From NCBI GenBank assembly GCA_017934745.1, contig JAGBIY010000041.1:48070-112069 (forward strand): a stretch of DNA of 64,000 nt, written 5' to 3'. Within the stretch, counting starts at the first letter, position 1. Each line of letters begins with the position of its first letter. Below, in pieces: positions 43,737 to 52,070 of this stretch. Position numbers and translations under genes: made by a program. Source of the DNA: Treponema sp. (GTDB lineage: Bacteria > Spirochaetota > Spirochaetia > Treponematales > Treponemataceae). The notes beneath the pieces were generated by a model. The model had not been told where the DNA came from, did no database searches, and worked only from the letters and a program-made list of their open reading frames with translations.

Positions 43737-45224
43737 TTACTTGTTCATGTGGAGCTGGGCGTATGCGTTCCAGACGTTGTTCTCGACTTTGTCGCTGTCG
43801 AGGAGGTTCGCCTGTGCCGCCGACTGGTCGTAGCCCTGAATGTCGCTCTTCAAAGTGTCCGCTTTGTCGGCCGCGACCTCTGCCGTCTCCTCGCCTGTGC
43901 AGTTGAGGACGACAACGTAGTTACCGAGCACGATTGGCTCCGAGTACGAGCCGACCTTCATTCCGAATGCCTTCTCCCAGAACGCTTCGTTGCTCACGGC
44001 CGATGAAAGCTGCTTGGCCGTGTCCGTCGGGAGTTTGTCCGCGAGAGAGACTCCGCCGTAGTTCAGCGAGAACGCCGGGACGGTGACTTTCTCCGCTCCG
44101 TCAATCGCGCTTACGTCGAGCGCGTCGAATCCGTTGAGCGTCGCGTCGGCCGTGACGTTCTTCGCAGTCTCGATGAAGTAGTCCTCGATTTTTCCGGATT
44201 CGTTCGACGTAATGTACTTCTTGACTACATCGAATGTGTTCTTGTCGTTGAAGTCGGCCTGCGTGCTCTCCCCGTCCTTCCTGAAGACTGTGTAGCCGCT
44301 TGATGTCTTGACGACTCCGCTGAAAGCGTCCTTTGCGAGCGCCTTTATCGTCTCAAGGCTGGCCTCGTCTGCGAGTATGCCCTTGACCTGGTACTTGTAG
44401 GAAGCTGTGATTTTTCCCTCTGCGTCCGTGAAATATTTCTCCGAGTACTCTTCCTTCACTGCGTCCTCGAATTTGATTTCTCCGCTGGAAAGCTGCTTCT
44501 GGACTTTCTCGGCTGTCTTCTCGTCAGCGAACGATATTGCGGAGAGCGAGAACTTCTCGAACGTGTCCTTGTTCGCCTCGGCGAATTTCATGACTTCCGA
44601 ATCTGGATAGTTCGATTTGTTGAACGAGATGATTCCGAACGAGCGTTTCTTCGCTCCGAAGCCTGACAGGAAGTCGCTCTCGGCGTTCGATGTCTTGAGA
44701 CCGAAGAAGCTCTTGCCTCCAAGCTCTTCCGAAGAGCCGAACAGGTCGTCCTGGAACCTTTTGCTGACGAGTGACGCCTTTATGCTTGTCCTGATTTCCT
44801 CTTTCTGCTCGTCCGAGTAGAGGCGTGCGAGTTCTGGAGAATACTTTCCGTTTTCGTCCAGGAAGTAAGGAAGCTGGAGCATGTGGCGTGCGACTTCCGT
44901 GCTGCCCGGCTCGTATCCTGTTCCTTTTACCGCGTTCTTGGCGGCTATCGACTGTACGGCCGCGTTGAACGCATAGCTGTAGAGGTAGATGTAGTTCGAC
45001 TCGTCGATGTTGATTCCCTGCGCCTGGTATTGCTGCTGGAGGTTGTTGACAGCCTGCGCGAATTCCGTGCCTGGCTTGAGCTCTATCGGCTTGCCGTCGT
45101 ATTTTCCGAAGACGACCGCGTCTCTCTGAGCCGCTCCTCCCACTTTCGCGGGCGCGAAGACAAAAGCGACCGCCGCCAATATGAAGATGACGACGGCTCC
45201 GATTGTGATAAATGTTTTGTTCAT
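43737..45224 (-). CDS. Membrane-anchored PpiD/SurA-like foldase
   Basis: 495 residues. N-terminal membrane anchor TFITIGAVVIFILAAVAFVF, then a SurA_N-like helical part (NNLQQQYQAQGINIDESNYI) and a parvulin-like region (FSLSAISFADEKTAEKVQKQ; GVVKTSSGYTVFRKDG). Probably helps folding of exported proteins; PPIase activity cannot be judged. Start MNKTFITI at 45224 with AAAGGAAA upstream; the longer frame to 45281 is unlikely. Confidence 0.78.
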   Translation of the reverse strand: MNKTFITIGAVVIFILAAVAFVFAPAKVGGAAQRDAVVFGKYDGKPIELKPGTEFAQAVNNLQQQYQAQGINIDESNYIYLYSYAFNAAVQSIAAKNAVKGTGYEPGSTEVARHMLQLPYFLDENGKYSPELARLYSDEQKEEIRTSIKASLVSKRFQDDLFGSSEELGGKSFFGLKTSNAESDFLSGFGAKKRSFGIISFNKSNYPDSEVMKFAEANKDTFEKFSLSAISFADEKTAEKVQKQLSSGEIKFEDAVKEEYSEKYFTDAEGKITASYKYQVKGILADEASLETIKALAKDAFSGVVKTSSGYTVFRKDGESTQADFNDKNTFDVVKKYITSNESGKIEDYFIETAKNVTADATLNGFDALDVSAIDGAEKVTVPAFSLNYGGVSLADKLPTDTAKQLSSAVSNEAFWEKAFGMKVGSYSEPIVLGNYVVVLNCTGEETAEVAADKADTLKSDIQGYDQSAAQANLLDSDKVENNVWNAYAQLHMNK

Positions 45225-45331
45225 AAATTTTTCCTTTTTTGGAATGAGTTTATAATGAAGATATAATTTTAACATCGTCAAAAATAAATATCAACGAGAG
45301 CGGAAAAAGGAGATTTTAAACAGGCTGGGGC

Positions 45332-45364
45332 ATAAAAAAAACGCCCTGCAAAAGCAGAGCGTTT
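45332..45364 (-). terminator. Terminator after tRNA-Pro
   Basis: Minus-strand AAACGCTCTGC / GCAGGGCGTTT stem (one mismatch-type pair), AAAA/TTTT loop, then five or more Ts. Confidence 0.85.
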
Positions 45365-45365
45365 G

Positions 45366-45438
45366 TCGGGTAGACTGGATTCGAACCAGCGACCCCTACG
45401 TCCCGAACGTAGTGCGCTACCAGCTGCGCTACTACCCG
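45366..45438 (-). tRNA. tRNA-Pro (anticodon CGG)
   Basis: 73 bases on the minus strand: acceptor CGGGTAG / CTACCCG with discriminator A, anticodon stem CTACG / CGTAG around TTCGGGA, T-loop TTCGAAT. CCA not encoded. Confidence 0.94.
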
Positions 45439-45440
45439 AA

Positions 45441-45476
45441 AAAAGAAAACCCGTTCAAAAAAGAACTGAACGGGTT
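45441..45476 (-). terminator. Terminator between tRNA-Asp and tRNA-Pro
   Basis: Minus-strand AACCCGTTC / GAACGGGTT perfect 9-bp stem followed by TTCTTTTTT. Confidence 0.75.
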
Positions 45477-45477
45477 A

Positions 45478-45551
45478 CGCGATGTGCGGGGCTCGAACCC
45501 GCGATCTCCGGCGTGACAGGCCAGCGCGATAACCAACTTCGCTAACACCGC
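45478..45551 (-). tRNA. tRNA-Asp (anticodon GUC)
   Basis: 74 bases on the minus strand: acceptor GCGGTGT / ACATCGC with discriminator G (Asp identity), anticodon stem CTGGC / GCCGG around CTGTCAC, T-arm GCGGG TTCGAGC CCCGC. CCA not encoded. Confidence 0.95.
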
Positions 45552-45622
45552 ATCAACGAGTGATGAATATGACTATATCAAAAAGTGCGATTTTGTGTCA
45601 ACAGCAAATTCAAAAAAAATCG

Positions 45623-46270
45623 TCAATTTATCAAAAAATCAAGAAAATCTTTCTGGAAGAAGAGTTTTTCGACTCCGAGAGACTTGAATCCCTCGTTCCA
45701 GGTGAACGACGCGCAGATTCCGGGCGCGGCGGTGTTCAGGCCGTCGAGGTAGGGCATGTTGTAGAGGGACGTTATCTTTACTTCCATGTCCTTTTCGCTT
45801 TTCTTCGCCGATTTCAGCAGGTCGTGGATGAGAATCGGGGCGACTGAATTCCTCAGGACTTCGTTTTGGAAGAGGTTCGTCTTGTGGTTGATGTTGAACG
45901 AGATTCCCGAAAGCGCGCAGAAGAGGAACGAGTCGAGCTTCAGGAAAAGTTCAAAATCGTTTATTTCGATGAGAAAGAAAAAATCCGAAGTCGTCACGCC
46001 CGACATGAATTCAATCTGGCTCATCTGTTCCGTCTGGGCCGGTGTGAGTTTCCTGATTCCCTGCTCCAGGAATATTTTTTTGAGGTGGATTCTCATCTTG
46101 TTCGTGAACGCCGCAAGAATCTCGTCGAATTTCGCTATTTCCTCGTCCGCCGCTATCTTTACCCGCTCGTAGACCTTCTTTGGCTTTATGTCCAGCTTTG
46201 ATTCCCTGTGCTGTCCGAGTAGCCTGTCGACTTCTTCCTGCGAAAGGCTTATGTTGTTTTCGTTGCTCAT
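45623..46270 (-). CDS. FliM-like protein (short, divergent)
   Basis: 215 residues. It starts with SLSQEEVDRLLGQ, the N-terminal CheY-P-binding motif of the flagellar switch protein FliM. The rest (DEILAAFTNKMRIHLKKIFL, SGVTTSDFFFLIEINDFELF) follows a FliM/CheC-like pattern of helices and strands but is short against the about 340 of true FliM and has no clear SpoA domain. It may modulate chemotaxis or be a decayed paralogue. A TAAAAT box ends six bases before the ATG. Confidence 0.5.
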   Translation of the reverse strand: MSNENNISLSQEEVDRLLGQHRESKLDIKPKKVYERVKIAADEEIAKFDEILAAFTNKMRIHLKKIFLEQGIRKLTPAQTEQMSQIEFMSGVTTSDFFFLIEINDFELFLKLDSFLFCALSGISFNINHKTNLFQNEVLRNSVAPILIHDLLKSAKKSEKDMEVKITSLYNMPYLDGLNTAAPGICASFTWNEGFKSLGVEKLFFQKDFLDFLIN

Positions 46271-46305
46271 TCGTCTATTTTACAACATAATTCGACTATT
46301 ATGAG
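46263..46305. promoter_or_regulatory. Overlapping divergent promoters in a 30-bp intergenic gap
   Basis: Rightwards: TTGCTC (46263-46268), 17-base spacer, CATAAT (46286-46291), ATG at 46301. Leftwards: TAAAAT (RC of 46277-46282), ATG at 46270. Each -35 lies in the other gene's coding start, and neither gene has a Shine-Dalgarno. Confidence 0.5.
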
Positions 46306-46753
46306 AGAAATTTTGTTCGTATGCCACGGAAACATTTGCAGGTCTCCAATGGCGGAGATGGTCTTCAAGGATATTGTCAGGAGAAACGGCAGGGAAGGGG
46401 ATTTTTCAATCGATTCCGCCGCGACCGACTACGACGCGATTGGCTGTGGAATCCACAGGGGCACGAGGAACGCCTTGGTGAGGAACCAGATTCCATTCTC
46501 TGAGCACATTGCGCGCAGGGTGACGATGGACGACTATGTTTCGTCGGACTTGATAATCTGCATGGACGACGAGAACCTTGAGCATCTTGAGAGAATCGTG
46601 GGGAAGGACAGCGACGGGAAAGTCCACAAGCTCCTGGAATATTGCGGGGAGACGCGCGACGTTGCCGATCCGTGGTATACTGGGAATTTCGATGAGACTT
46701 TCGACGATGTGAAGAGGGGCTGCGAGGCTCTTTTCGATTTTTTGAACAGATAG
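46301..46753 (+). CDS. Low-molecular-weight protein-tyrosine phosphatase
   Basis: 150 residues. P-loop VCHGNICRSP with nucleophile C8 and R14, and the general acid D123 in VADPWYTG. Typical length. It may act on phosphotyrosine proteins or on small phosphoesters; targets unknown. It stands 13 bases before a phosphoribosyltransferase gene. Confidence 0.92.
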   Translation: MREILFVCHGNICRSPMAEMVFKDIVRRNGREGDFSIDSAATDYDAIGCGIHRGTRNALVRNQIPFSEHIARRVTMDDYVSSDLIICMDDENLEHLERIVGKDSDGKVHKLLEYCGETRDVADPWYTGNFDETFDDVKRGCEALFDFLNR

Positions 46754-46765
46754 GGGGTATTTTTC

Positions 46766-47368
46766 ATGAAAGAATTTTTGTCTTACGACATCGTTAGGAA
46801 CAACGCCTTGAAACTGGCGGACAGAATCTACCGGGAGGACAATTTCGTCCCGGATGTAATCTATACTTCGCTCAGGGGCGGCGCGTACATGGCGAACGTC
46901 ATAAGCGAGTACTTCAAACTCGCAAGGAAGAACGAGAAGCCGGTCCTGTACGCGGCCGTGGTCGCCAGAAGCTACACCGACGTGCACCAGAGTTCCGCAA
47001 TCAGAATCGACGGCTGGACTTACTCGCCTGAGTACCTCCGCGCCGGCGACAAAATCCTCTTGGTCGACGACATCTACGACACCGGAAGGACTCTGAACTA
47101 CCTCGTGGAGGTCCTCATAAGCCACGGAATCCCCCGGAAGGACATCAAGGTCGTGGTGCATGACTTCAAGAACTTTTTGGACAGGCCGACACTTCCGATA
47201 AAGCCCGACTACTGGTGCCGCAAATTCGACATCGCCCGCCCGGAGGACGACAGGTGGATACACTACTTGAGCCACGAGCTTGTGGGGCTTACGGACGAGG
47301 AGCTTGAGGAGCACTACTACAAGGAAGACCCTGAACTCAAGCCGATTCTTTCAAAGTTGATGAAGTGA
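46766..47368 (+). CDS. Phosphoribosyltransferase family protein
   Basis: 200 residues, type I PRTase fold with the PRPP-binding LLVDDIYDTGRTL and an upstream YTSLRGGAYMANV loop. The C-terminal part (PIKPDYWCRKFDIARPEDDR) resembles hypoxanthine/xanthine PRTases. Purine salvage is the likely role. AGGGGG site 9 bases before the ATG; closely linked to the phosphatase and rnhB. Confidence 0.85.
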   Translation: MKEFLSYDIVRNNALKLADRIYREDNFVPDVIYTSLRGGAYMANVISEYFKLARKNEKPVLYAAVVARSYTDVHQSSAIRIDGWTYSPEYLRAGDKILLVDDIYDTGRTLNYLVEVLISHGIPRKDIKVVVHDFKNFLDRPTLPIKPDYWCRKFDIARPEDDRWIHYLSHELVGLTDEELEEHYYKEDPELKPILSKLMK

Positions 47369-47391
47369 TGTGTTTTGCGAGGAGAAATGGA

Positions 47392-48069
47392 ATGCCTGAG
47401 AAACTGATTTTGAAATGCGGACTCGACGAGGCTGGAAGGGGACCGATTGCAGGTCCTGTGACCGCCGGATGCGTGGTTCTTCCTGATGATTTTCCGATTG
47501 AGCTTTTGGACGACTCCAAGAAGCTTTCCGAAAAGAAACGGGAGAAGGCTCTGGAAGCCATCAAAGAAAAAGCCTGCTACGGATTCGCACGCGTGGAGCA
47601 CGACAAAATCGACGAAATCAACATCCTTCAGGCTTCCCTCCTTGCAATGAGAAAGGCCTTCGACGACATGCTCCAGAAATTGCCGTCATGGCTGAAAAAT
47701 CAGCCCGGTCTTGCTCCTGCTTTTTCCGCGAAACTCGATTCCGGCGACTTGTCGTTCATTGAAATCGAGGCGATGACGGACGGCAACTTCTGCCCTTGCA
47801 TAGACGGTGGGAAAATCCCCTGCCGGGTCTCTGCCGAGCCGAAGGCTGACGGAAAATACCACGAGGTAATGGCCGCGAGCATCGTGGCGAAGGTGGAGCG
47901 CGACAGAATCATGCGCGAATTCGACAAGCTCTACCCGGAATACAACTACGCCAAGCACAAGGGCTACCCGACGCCCGCCCATCTCGAAGTCTGCCGCAGA
48001 ATCGGCCCAAGCCCCATCCAGCGGCTCTCGTTCGACATTCGGCCGAAAGCGGAGAAGAAAAAGCGGTAG
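47392..48069 (+). CDS. rnhB: Ribonuclease HII
   Basis: Removes RNA from RNA-DNA hybrids and misinserted ribonucleotides. 225 residues. Active-site carboxylates: DEAGRGPIAGPV (Asp, Glu), CIDGGKIP (Asp), and AASIVAKVERD (Asp). An insert of about 35 residues (LPSWLKNQPGLAPAF and following) precedes the third Asp. Start MPEKLILK at 47392 with AGGAG 7 bases upstream. Confidence 0.94.
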   Translation: MPEKLILKCGLDEAGRGPIAGPVTAGCVVLPDDFPIELLDDSKKLSEKKREKALEAIKEKACYGFARVEHDKIDEINILQASLLAMRKAFDDMLQKLPSWLKNQPGLAPAFSAKLDSGDLSFIEIEAMTDGNFCPCIDGGKIPCRVSAEPKADGKYHEVMAASIVAKVERDRIMREFDKLYPEYNYAKHKGYPTPAHLEVCRRIGPSPIQRLSFDIRPKAEKKKR

Positions 48070-48074
48070 GGAGG

Positions 48075-48635
48075 CTATTCGGTTGAGTCGAGGGCTTCGC
48101 ACTCAAATTCCTTTGACGCTGAATGGAGAATCTTGGTTTCCTTCAGTCGGTTCGTGCCTTTCAGCGTGACGGAAAATCTGTATAGGCCGGGCTTCGTGTA
48201 CTTTGCGTACATTTTTTCGGAGGTGAAAATCGAGCCTCCGACCTCTCCGCATTCCTGCCGCAATGTGTAGTTGCTTCTATGGCTGGTGTTGTCCTTCTTC
48301 TGATTGTCGAAAACAAAGAAATCAGGGGAATTCGCTTTCGCTTCGACAAATTCTCCAGCGGACTCGTCGTAATGTTCCAAAAGCCATGTCGTTTCGTACT
48401 CCGTAAAAAACAGCGAGTCCTTTCTCTCTCGCTCGCTTGTGTTCATGTTGAAATCGCGGGAAATGTAGAGTTTGTAGAAAAATCCGCCGCCGCCGGATAT
48501 TGAGTCGCACACTTCCAGGGAAAACGAGTCTTCGGGAGTCAGCTCGTCGTCAAAAAGAAGAAAGCATGACTGGAAAGAAAAAGCAAATGCTGCAAGAAAA
48601 AAGGCAAGGGTGATTTTGGAAAACGGAGATTTCAT
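48075..48635 (-). CDS. Lipoprotein of unknown function (third of a tandem set)
   Basis: 186 residues. Signal peptide with lipobox SFQSC. The mature part is beta-rich, with Cys in LEVCDSIS and LRQECGEV. ATG 48635 has AGGA upstream (a TTG two codons earlier is an alternative). Downstream of two other lipoprotein genes on the same strand with 3-9 base gaps, so one operon. No family recognised. Confidence 0.7.
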   Translation of the reverse strand: MKSPFSKITLAFFLAAFAFSFQSCFLLFDDELTPEDSFSLEVCDSISGGGGFFYKLYISRDFNMNTSERERKDSLFFTEYETTWLLEHYDESAGEFVEAKANSPDFFVFDNQKKDNTSHRSNYTLRQECGEVGGSIFTSEKMYAKYTKPGLYRFSVTLKGTNRLKETKILHSASKEFECEALDSTE

Positions 48636-48644
48636 GGGCAAGTC

Positions 48645-49130
48645 CTATTCGCTGAAACTGATGGAAATTATTTTGTGGCAGACTCCATACACATATCCTG
48701 ATTCTGGAGCGGCCACGATGTCCACCAAAAAGCGGTAGTCGCCCAGAGCCGCGGCTGACGCGTAGAAATCAAAGTCTGCGCTTTTTTTTCCCGCATAGTC
48801 GCCGCTTGATATGACAACCGTCCTGTTCACTGCGGATGCTTGGGAGTCTGTTGGGGAATCCTTTGCGGAAAGGCCGGAAGAGGGAACGAAAATGTCGTTT
48901 TTCACGTCATGGACTTCCGTCGTGAAATCTACAGAGTAGGAATCGTAAGTTCCAAAATGAAGGGGAATCGAAACCTGGATGTGGACTTCTTCGGAGAGCG
49001 CGTAGCTCTCTTTTTGGGGAGAAAGACTGATGCCCACGTCTGTTATCTCTTCGAAGCCGCTTTCCGGGCTGCATGCGGAAAAAAGAAGAAGAGACATGGC
49101 GAAAAGGATTGCGGAAAGATTTTTTTTCAT
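48645..49130 (-). CDS. Lipoprotein of unknown function (second of a tandem set)
   Basis: 161 residues. Lipobox LLFSAC. The mature part looks like an Ig/CARDB-type beta sandwich: YALSEEVHIQVSIPLHFG resembles the KGDTIPITLTLNTDFSSYE part of the upstream neighbour, so they may be diverged paralogues. A surface or periplasmic place is likely. Confidence 0.7.
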   Translation of the reverse strand: MKKNLSAILFAMSLLLFSACSPESGFEEITDVGISLSPQKESYALSEEVHIQVSIPLHFGTYDSYSVDFTTEVHDVKNDIFVPSSGLSAKDSPTDSQASAVNRTVVISSGDYAGKKSADFDFYASAAALGDYRFLVDIVAAPESGYVYGVCHKIISISFSE

Positions 49131-49133
49131 CGT

Positions 49134-49631
49134 TTACTCCTGTTCCTCCGTAAAATCGAAGCAAAGGCTTTTTTCGCACAAGTCCACGCAGATTTTGTCC
49201 AGGCGAAAGGCTTTTCCCGTCACTTTTACTTCGCATGGGGCTGCGAAATCCGATTTCAAGTAGAGAGTCCTCTGCAGTACAGGAGAAGAGTAGAAATCCT
49301 TCCTGTATCCTGAGAATGACACCGTGTACTCGGTGAGGTTTTCTGAGGAGTCGGGACTTCCGAAAATCGGAACCGGCTTTGAAACAAGAAACGAGTTCTC
49401 GTTGAGGATTTGAACGTTCGCCTTTATTTTGAAAACATATTGTTCGTAGCTGGAGAAGTCTGTGTTGAGTGTCAGTGTAATGGGAATGGTGTCGCCTTTG
49501 CGGGGTTTTGTGCTTTCATCGGAAAGCTGGATGAAAACTCCGTCGAATTCGCCAAAAATTTCAGGCTCCTCTACCAGGCAGCCGAAAAAAAAGAATCCCA
49601 GCAAGATAAAAAGGAAAGCGCGATTTTTCAT
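49134..49631 (-). CDS. Lipoprotein of unknown function (first of a tandem set)
   Basis: 165 residues. Signal peptide FILLGFFFFGC with lipobox Cys 18. PEIFGEFDGVFIQLSDES follows, then a beta-sandwich-like body and a Cys-rich end (CVDLCEKSLCFDF). First gene of a three-lipoprotein operon. A copy of its early coding part exists at 49696-49743. Confidence 0.7.
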   Translation of the reverse strand: MKNRAFLFILLGFFFFGCLVEEPEIFGEFDGVFIQLSDESTKPRKGDTIPITLTLNTDFSSYEQYVFKIKANVQILNENSFLVSKPVPIFGSPDSSENLTEYTVSFSGYRKDFYSSPVLQRTLYLKSDFAAPCEVKVTGKAFRLDKICVDLCEKSLCFDFTEEQE

Positions 49632-49695
49632 TTTAATTTAACCTTAATATCTGTCATTATATGGCCTTGTGGTGAATATGCCAAGAATTTTTTCG

Positions 49696-49743
49696 CCGGA
49701 AAGCTGGATGGAAAACTCCGCAAAATTCTCCAAAAATTTCAGG
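49696..49743 (-). pseudogene. Duplicated fragment of the lipoprotein gene's 5' coding part
   Basis: The 48 bases closely match 49520-49565, coding PEIFGEF-GVF on the minus strand. The copy lies upstream of the intact gene with no signal peptide left, as a scar of tandem duplication and deletion. Confidence 0.65.
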
Positions 49744-49775
49744 TTTAAAAGTTGCGTGCGGAAGCCTTCCGCTTT

Positions 49776-50501
49776 TCACCTCGCGCAGAAAACGCGTTTT
49801 CTTAAGAATTCGCGCAGTTCCCTGCCGGTCGGGTCTGATTGCGGATTGGCTTGCCGCCAATGCGTTATCGGGAAATCGCTTCCGAAACGGATTCGTTCTG
49901 AGAAGCCCCCTCCGCGCAATGCGGAGATCGTCGCTCTGTCCGCCATCGCCGTGTCCGCAAACACATTCGGGTAAGTTTTAATCATATAAAGCGTTTCACA
50001 AATCGGTCGGCAGTGCGCCATCTGCACAAGGGAAGCGGGGTGCGCCTTTATGAACGGCTCGAACAGTGTCGGCGGATAATCCTCGTCGCAGTGAATTAGA
50101 ATCATTTTGTCGTGCTTTTCCGCATACAAAAAAACTTCTTCTGCAAGAGAATAGATTCTTTCATCTCCAAAATTCCACTTTTGCGCCCGCGGGTGAATCT
50201 TGAAGCCGTCGTATGCGATTTCGCCCATAGCCTGCTCTGTGGAAATGCCGGAAAAACGCACGTCAGGCACGACCCAATAGAGCGCGTGCGCTTTGATTCC
50301 GATTTCCGTCGCGGCCGAAAGAGCGTCTTTTACTTCACCGCGGACACCCTCGTACAAATCTTTTGGGGGACAATAAAGACAGCTTGTGGTGCTGGAAAAA
50401 TACACCTCGTCCACACCGGAAGCCTTTAGCGCGGAAAAAACGCGGTCTGCAAAGTAATATGCTTTGTCAAACTGCCCGATGTGGACGTGGTAGTCTGTCA
50501 T
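49776..50501 (-). CDS. Amidohydrolase-family metal-dependent hydrolase
   Basis: 241 residues, Amidohydrolase_2/TIM-barrel type. Metal residues: HVH in TDYHVHIGQ, His in GFKIHPRAQKW, His in MILIHCDED and Asp in FGSDFPITHW. Substrate unknown. Its ATG overlaps the upstream radical SAM gene's stop by 4 bases (50498-50501), so both were one transcription unit, possibly a peptide-modification or catabolic pathway now broken by the IS. Confidence 0.82.
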   Translation of the reverse strand: MTDYHVHIGQFDKAYYFADRVFSALKASGVDEVYFSSTTSCLYCPPKDLYEGVRGEVKDALSAATEIGIKAHALYWVVPDVRFSGISTEQAMGEIAYDGFKIHPRAQKWNFGDERIYSLAEEVFLYAEKHDKMILIHCDEDYPPTLFEPFIKAHPASLVQMAHCRPICETLYMIKTYPNVFADTAMADRATISALRGGGFSERIRFGSDFPITHWRQANPQSDPTGRELREFLRKRVFCAR

Positions 50502-51196
50502 TTTGAAACAGCCTTGAGTTTCTCGTTGCGCCAGTCCAAGACAATCTGCTTGTTCTTTGCCGCGACCGCGCAGAAATGGCGGTTGATTTCAAGCGGATTT
50601 CCCGTCGGAGACTCGTTGGCGTTTCGCACCATGCACGGAGCGCAGAAAGCCGCCTTGTCGCACTTGCAGCATTCTCCGCCGCCCAAGTCTTTCATCTTCA
50701 AGCCGCGGAGCCATTTGATTTTCTCGCTGTTGTCCCAGATTTCCTGAAGCGGCGTTTCGTTCAAGTTGCCCAATATCATTTCCTGCCAGCCCGCGCACGG
50801 ATACACGTTGCCGTTCGCCACCATGCAGCAAGAAGAAATGCCCACGCCGCACAGTCTGCGCTCCGGGTTGAACTGGTTTTCGTTGCACCTCTGGACGAAA
50901 TCGGGCGCGAGAATAGCCTTTTGATAGTCAACATCGTCAGCCATGATGTCGCTGATGACTTTTCCCGCCTCTTCCACAGTCAAGCGGTTGGCGAGGTTCG
51001 ATGTTTCGTGGTTGTACTGCGCCATCATGATGTAGTCGGTCTGCGCGCGGATTTTGTGCTCGTGGCACCATCTCAAGACATCGCCGTAATCGTCCTTGTT
51101 TCCCTTCATCGTGGGGCAGGAAACATGGAGCGGCAAATCGTTTTCGATAAGGCGCAAAATGTTGTCGCGGGTCTTGTAGAAGCTGCCTACAAGTTT
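50498..51196 (-). pseudogene. Radical SAM/SPASM maturase, N-terminal half lost to an IS3 remnant
   Basis: About 230 residues of the C-terminal half remain: FYKTRDNILRLIENDLPLHV (end of the radical SAM barrel), then a SPASM domain with CGVGISSCCMVANGNVYPCA and GGECCKCDKAAFCAPCM, which holds extra Fe-S clusters in peptide-modifying enzymes. The N-terminal CxxxCxxC is missing; the frame ends where transposase sequence begins near 51196. The usual family length is about 400. Probably inactive. Confidence 0.8.
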
Positions 51197-52070
51197 TTAA
51201 GCATTTCAAGGCAGTGCAAGCTGATTGGGATTTCACGGAGCCAGTATTATTACGAACCGAGCTCAGAGCAGGATGAAAAAGATTTCAATCTGCTTGTGAA
51301 AACCAAGGAAGTCCAGATTGAGCATCCGTATTACGGTTACCGCAGAATCTGGCGTGAGATAAATAAAAACGGTGGGGACACTACAGAAACAACTGTACGC
51401 CGTGTAATGCGAAGATTCTGGATTACGGCAGTATTTCCGGGCAAGAATCTTTCTAAGGCCTGTAAATATCACAAGAAGTATCCGTATCTTCTTAGAAATA
51501 AGGTAATCAGATATCCAAATCAGGTATGGTCAACGGATATCACTTACATAAAGCTGCCGACAGGAAATGTTTACCTGATGGCAATAATCGACTGGTTCTC
51601 AAGAAAGGTCTTGAGCTAGCGTGTATTCAATACGATGGATGCGCTGCAGTATGCAAATCTTCTGAGGGAAACAATCAAAGAATACGGCTGTCCTGCAATC
51701 TTCAACACAGATCAGGGAAGCCAGTTTACATCTGATGTTTTTTTCAAAGTTCTTGTCGATTACGACATCCAGATCAGCATGGATGGAAAAGACCGGGCTT
51801 TGGACAACATCAGAATTGAGCGTCTTTGGAGAAGCCTCAAGTACGAGGACATCTATCTTAAACGCTACGAAACAATGAAAGACTTGAAGACCGACCTAAA
51901 TGCCTACTTCAACTTCTACAATACGGCGAGGTTTCATCAGTCGCTGGATTACAACGTACCTGATGAAATGTATAAATGCTTCCAGTACAATGAACTGGAA
52001 AGGAAAAAGGCTGCATAATTTTTTACACCTTAAACCTGTAAAAAAATTGTGTTGACTAAATAGCGCATTT
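51190..52070 (+). mobile_element. IS3-family insertion sequence remnant
   Basis: Holds an OrfB-type transposase but no OrfA, so the left part of the element is lost. The left junction falls inside the radical SAM gene. The right end is uncertain, probably in GTGTTGACTAAATAGCGCA near 52050-52070. No target duplication can be recognised. Confidence 0.75.
51197..52018 (+). pseudogene. IS3-family OrfB transposase with in-frame amber codon
   Basis: The reading frame runs from 51197 (SISRQCKLIGISRSQYYYEP, HTH_21-like) through the rve core: first Asp in VWSTDITYIKLP, second in NTDQGSQFTS, Glu in IRIERLWRSLKYE. One TAG at 51617-51619 splits it where IS3 relatives have Trp (S-W-R), the same frame continuing after it. 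No start codon or OrfA remains. Inactive unless the amber is suppressed. Confidence 0.85.

Noticed and set aside
49657-49860. 67-residue open frame on the minus strand
   Set aside because: It joins antisense or upstream sequence to the duplicated lipoprotein fragment; no signal peptide or ribosome site, so treated as a relic.
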